The notes beneath the pieces are model-generated. The model saw only the letters and a list, made by a program, of their open reading frames with translations. It searched no databases and was not told where the DNA came from. Made by a program: the position numbers and the translations under genes. A stretch of DNA of 64,000 bases. Source: Phytopythium helicoides. Lineage: Eukaryota; Oomycota; Peronosporomycetes; Pythiales; Pythiaceae. The stretch lies in the NCBI GenBank assembly GCA_024867545.1, contig JANFNE010000063.1:237503-301502 (forward strand), given 5' to 3'. Shown one piece after another: positions 63,773 to 64,000 of the stretch (positions within the stretch are counted from its first letter, which is position 1; every line of letters begins with the position of its first letter).

Positions 63773-64000
63773 TTAGTCGTCGTCGCTGGTGTGTGGGTGT
63801 GTGACGCGCTGACCGCTCTCGACAGCCGCAAGGTACTCGTCCTTGCGCACAAAGCGGCCCTTGATTCGAGGGCAGGCGTTGGCGAGGCGTTTGCGGCAGT
63901 CGTACTTGACGCGTTTGTGGAATACTCGCTGTTTCCGCTTCTCGAGGAACCGCTGAATGCGCTCTCGTCGTTGCTGAGGGGAATAGGCACCGATTTGACG
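63773..64000 (-). CDS. CCT-domain protein, C-terminal 75 residues (partial)
   Basis: The last 75 codons of a gene that begins outside the window. The frame from 64000 down to the TAA at 63773-63775 reads RQIGAYSPQQRRERIQRFLE, KRKQRVFHKRVKYDCRKRLA, then ACPRIKGRFVRKDEYLAAV and ends HPHTSDDD. This is a full CCT motif (CONSTANS, CO-like, TOC1): basic, with the R-x2-Y-x-C-RK-x-A-x4-R-x-KGRFV pattern. In plants such proteins act in light and clock transcription with NF-Y subunits; in oomycetes their role is not known to me. It has no start codon inside the window and overlaps a longer frame in another register. Confidence 0.85.
   Translation of the reverse strand, partial: RQIGAYSPQQRRERIQRFLEKRKQRVFHKRVKYDCRKRLANACPRIKGRFVRKDEYLAAVESGQRVTHPHTSDDD

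Overview
The window is nuclear DNA from a eukaryote, most likely an oomycete (Phytophthora/Pythium-like stramenopile). The evidence is compact GC-rich genes with few, very short GT-AG introns (45-84 bp where resolved), a mitochondrial HslU protease ATPase, genes for motile cilia (CCDC146/MBO2 and CEP131/AZI1), a CCT-domain protein, and abundant Helitron, MULE, copia and tyrosine-recombinase-like debris. No sequence search was run. Assignments rest on motifs, splice-site logic and reading-frame arithmetic.

Layout. 1-8 kb: a TGCTCG-type hexanucleotide microsatellite and a minus-strand Helitron Rep/helicase gene. The gene looks like three broken ORFs but becomes one 1,879-residue frame when two short introns are removed. 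An unrecognised acidic protein gene follows. 8-11.8 kb: gene-poor, with one decayed recombinase-like pseudogene. 11.8-27.9 kb: a tandem array of 624/630-bp units, each carrying one tRNA-Leu(AAG) gene, 21 copies in all. A 2,985-bp Mutator-like (MULE) transposon with 53-bp TIRs and a 9-bp target duplication sits inside one unit. 27.9-33.3 kb: transposon remains (copia RNase H, a second MULE-type transposase) and a run of 30 G.

33.3-64 kb is gene-dense euchromatin: HslU (+), Las1 (-), a PX protein (-), Mo25 (-), a Rei1/ZNF622 zinc-finger protein (-), D-2-hydroxyglutarate dehydrogenase (+), an EDR2_C protein (-), CCDC146 (+), an unidentified coiled-coil protein (-), a BET-type bromodomain protein (-), an isovaleryl-CoA dehydrogenase-like enzyme (-), CEP131 (+), histone H1 (-), mitochondrial aspartate aminotransferase (+), and the 3' end of a CCT-domain gene (-) cut by the window edge. 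Several pairs are divergent across 250-400 bp and probably share promoters (Rei1/D2HGDH, EDR2_C/CCDC146, IVD/CEP131).

Functional themes: mitochondrial matrix proteolysis and amino/organic acid catabolism (HslU, D2HGDH, IVD, AAT), ribosome biogenesis (Las1, Rei1), chromatin (BET protein, H1), and centriole/cilium assembly for zoospore motility (CCDC146, CEP131). The most striking features are the homogenised tRNA-Leu array with its datable MULE insertion, the splice-restorable Helitron, a 45-nt frame-preserving intron in the IVD gene, and an uncommon duplicated Cys motif in the PX protein.
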